NCBI GenBank assembly: GCA_030620655.1
Contig: JAUXEH010000192.1
Span: 1 to 5,914, forward strand
Reading direction: 5' to 3'
From: Candidatus Aminicenantota bacterium
GTDB taxonomy: Bacteria; Acidobacteriota; Aminicenantia; Aminicenantales; Aminicenantaceae
Length of the DNA: 5,914 nt
A model generated the notes under the pieces. That model was given only the letters and a program-made list of their open reading frames with translations, had not been told where the DNA came from and made no database searches. The translations under genes and the position numbers were made by a program. Shown here piece by piece: positions 5,283 through 5,914 of this stretch (positions within the stretch are counted from its first letter, which is position 1; each line of letters begins with the position of its first letter).

Positions 5283-5914
5283 TGTCCCGCCTCCTTTGAC
5301 TTGAGGGCGGCCAGCACCCTGTCTGGTGTCATGGGGATCTCCCGGATCGGCACGCCGATGGCGTTATAGACCGCGTTGCCGATCGCCCCGGACACGGGGA
5401 TGCGCGGGGGTTCCCCCAGCCCCTTGGTCCCCAGGATGTTGATCCGGGGGTCCACCATGTCCACGAAGATGGGGACGATCTCCGGGATGTCCATGGAGGT
5501 GGCGATCTTGTAGTCGCGCAGGTTGGCGTTGACCAGGTTGCCGGTGGTGTCGTCACAGATGCGCTGTTCGAAGAGTGTGGCGCTGATCCCCTGGGTCACG
5601 CCGCCGACCACCTGGCTTTCGGCGGTGTGAAGGTTGATGACCCAGCCCACCTCGTGGGCGGCCACCACCTTGATGATCTTGATCCGGCCGGTCTCGGTAT
5701 CGACCTCTACCTCTACGAAATGGGCCCCGAAGGAGTTGTAGGCATATCCTGGGGGCAGGCCCTTCCGCTCCCCGTGGAAGATGGTCTCGCGCCGCAGCCT
5801 GTCCCTGCCCCTGAACAGCTCCTGGTAAGCGATGGATTTTTCCGGATCCTTGGGGTCGAACACTTTCTTGTCCCGCATCACCAGGCTTTCGGCCGGGACC
5901 TCCAGCCGCCGGGC
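5279..5914 (-). CDS. Molybdopterin-binding catalytic subunit of a molybdenum hydroxylase (C-terminal part, partial)
   Basis: The frame is open from the right edge to the stop, giving 211 residues of what is normally a subunit of about 700-800; the internal GTG/ATG near 5876-5881 is not a true start, because the 11 codons before it (ARRLEVPAESL) already fit the family. Visible motifs are YNSFGAHFVEVEVD (fragment 59-72), AAHEVGWVINLHTAESQVVGG (84-104, cofactor-domain core), LVNANLRDYKI (127-137) and GTKGLGEPP (162-170), whose Glu168 (codon 5411-5413) corresponds to the catalytic glutamate that activates the Mo-bound hydroxyl in this family. The subunit binds the molybdopterin dinucleotide cofactor and performs hydroxylation, or for HCR-type enzymes reductive dehydroxylation. 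It is upstream of, and overlaps by four bases, the FAD subunit gene. The [2Fe-2S] subunit is not seen and could lie further upstream or be fused to the missing N-terminus. Confidence 0.92.
   Translation of the reverse strand, partial: ARRLEVPAESLVMRDKKVFDPKDPEKSIAYQELFRGRDRLRRETIFHGERKGLPPGYAYNSFGAHFVEVEVDTETGRIKIIKVVAAHEVGWVINLHTAESQVVGGVTQGISATLFEQRICDDTTGNLVNANLRDYKIATSMDIPEIVPIFVDMVDPRINILGTKGLGEPPRIPVSGAIGNAVYNAIGVPIREIPMTPDRVLAALKSKEAGQ
5290..5296 (-). promoter_or_regulatory. Ribosome binding site of the FAD subunit
   Basis: On the minus strand AAGGAGG lies seven bases before the ATG at 5282 and inside the last codons of the upstream catalytic-subunit gene. This near-perfect site confirms the start and suggests efficient translation of the FAD subunit independent of, or in addition to, coupling through the ATGA overlap. 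Confidence 0.8.

Noticed and set aside
4599..5369. Plus-strand open frame (256 codons) opposite the FAD subunit
   Set aside because: No family-like motifs; it lies entirely over the FAD subunit and the end of the catalytic subunit, whose motifs are unmistakable.

Overview
The window holds five protein genes plus one gene cut by the right edge, in a GC-rich, densely packed bacterial layout. The clear theme is a molybdenum hydroxylase of the xanthine dehydrogenase / 4-hydroxybenzoyl-CoA reductase / aldehyde oxidoreductase superfamily together with its maturation genes. The cluster-binding FAD subunit and the secreted 6-bladed beta-propeller protein would fit an anaerobic or facultative environmental bacterium (Acidobacteriota/Aminicenantes-like or Desulfobacterota-like). 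This lineage guess is an inference from protein flavour only and is weak.

Layout: 23-1099 (-) encodes a secreted beta-propeller (NHL-like) protein. 1100-1501 is a roughly 400-base, AT-richer divergent intergenic region with a likely promoter for the minus-strand gene, an interrupted palindrome, a seven-codon ORF with a good ribosome binding site, a tandem 9-base repeat and a long imperfect hairpin. 1502-4276 (+) is a compact three-gene operon: a divergent class IV (branched-chain type) aminotransferase, XdhC (molybdenum cofactor sulfuration/insertion chaperone) and a MocA-type molybdopterin nucleotidyltransferase, the last two joined by an ATGA overlap. After a 28-base convergent gap, a minus-strand operon runs in from the right edge: the C-terminal part of the molybdopterin-binding catalytic subunit (5914-5279), overlapping by ATGA the FAD subunit (5282-4305), which carries an extra cysteine-rich loop expected to bind a [4Fe-4S] cluster.

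How they work together: MocA would convert molybdopterin cofactor to the dinucleotide (most likely cytosine) form, XdhC would bind it and help place the sulfurated cofactor into the catalytic subunit, and the FAD subunit would pass electrons between the catalytic subunit and an external partner. The [2Fe-2S] subunit normally needed is not in the window and is probably further to the right, upstream of the catalytic subunit.

The least expected points are the aminotransferase as first gene of the cofactor-maturation operon, and its long leader region. That leader contains an isoleucine-rich mini-ORF, a strong hairpin and a competing complementary segment, an arrangement that resembles (but is not shown to be) an attenuator.
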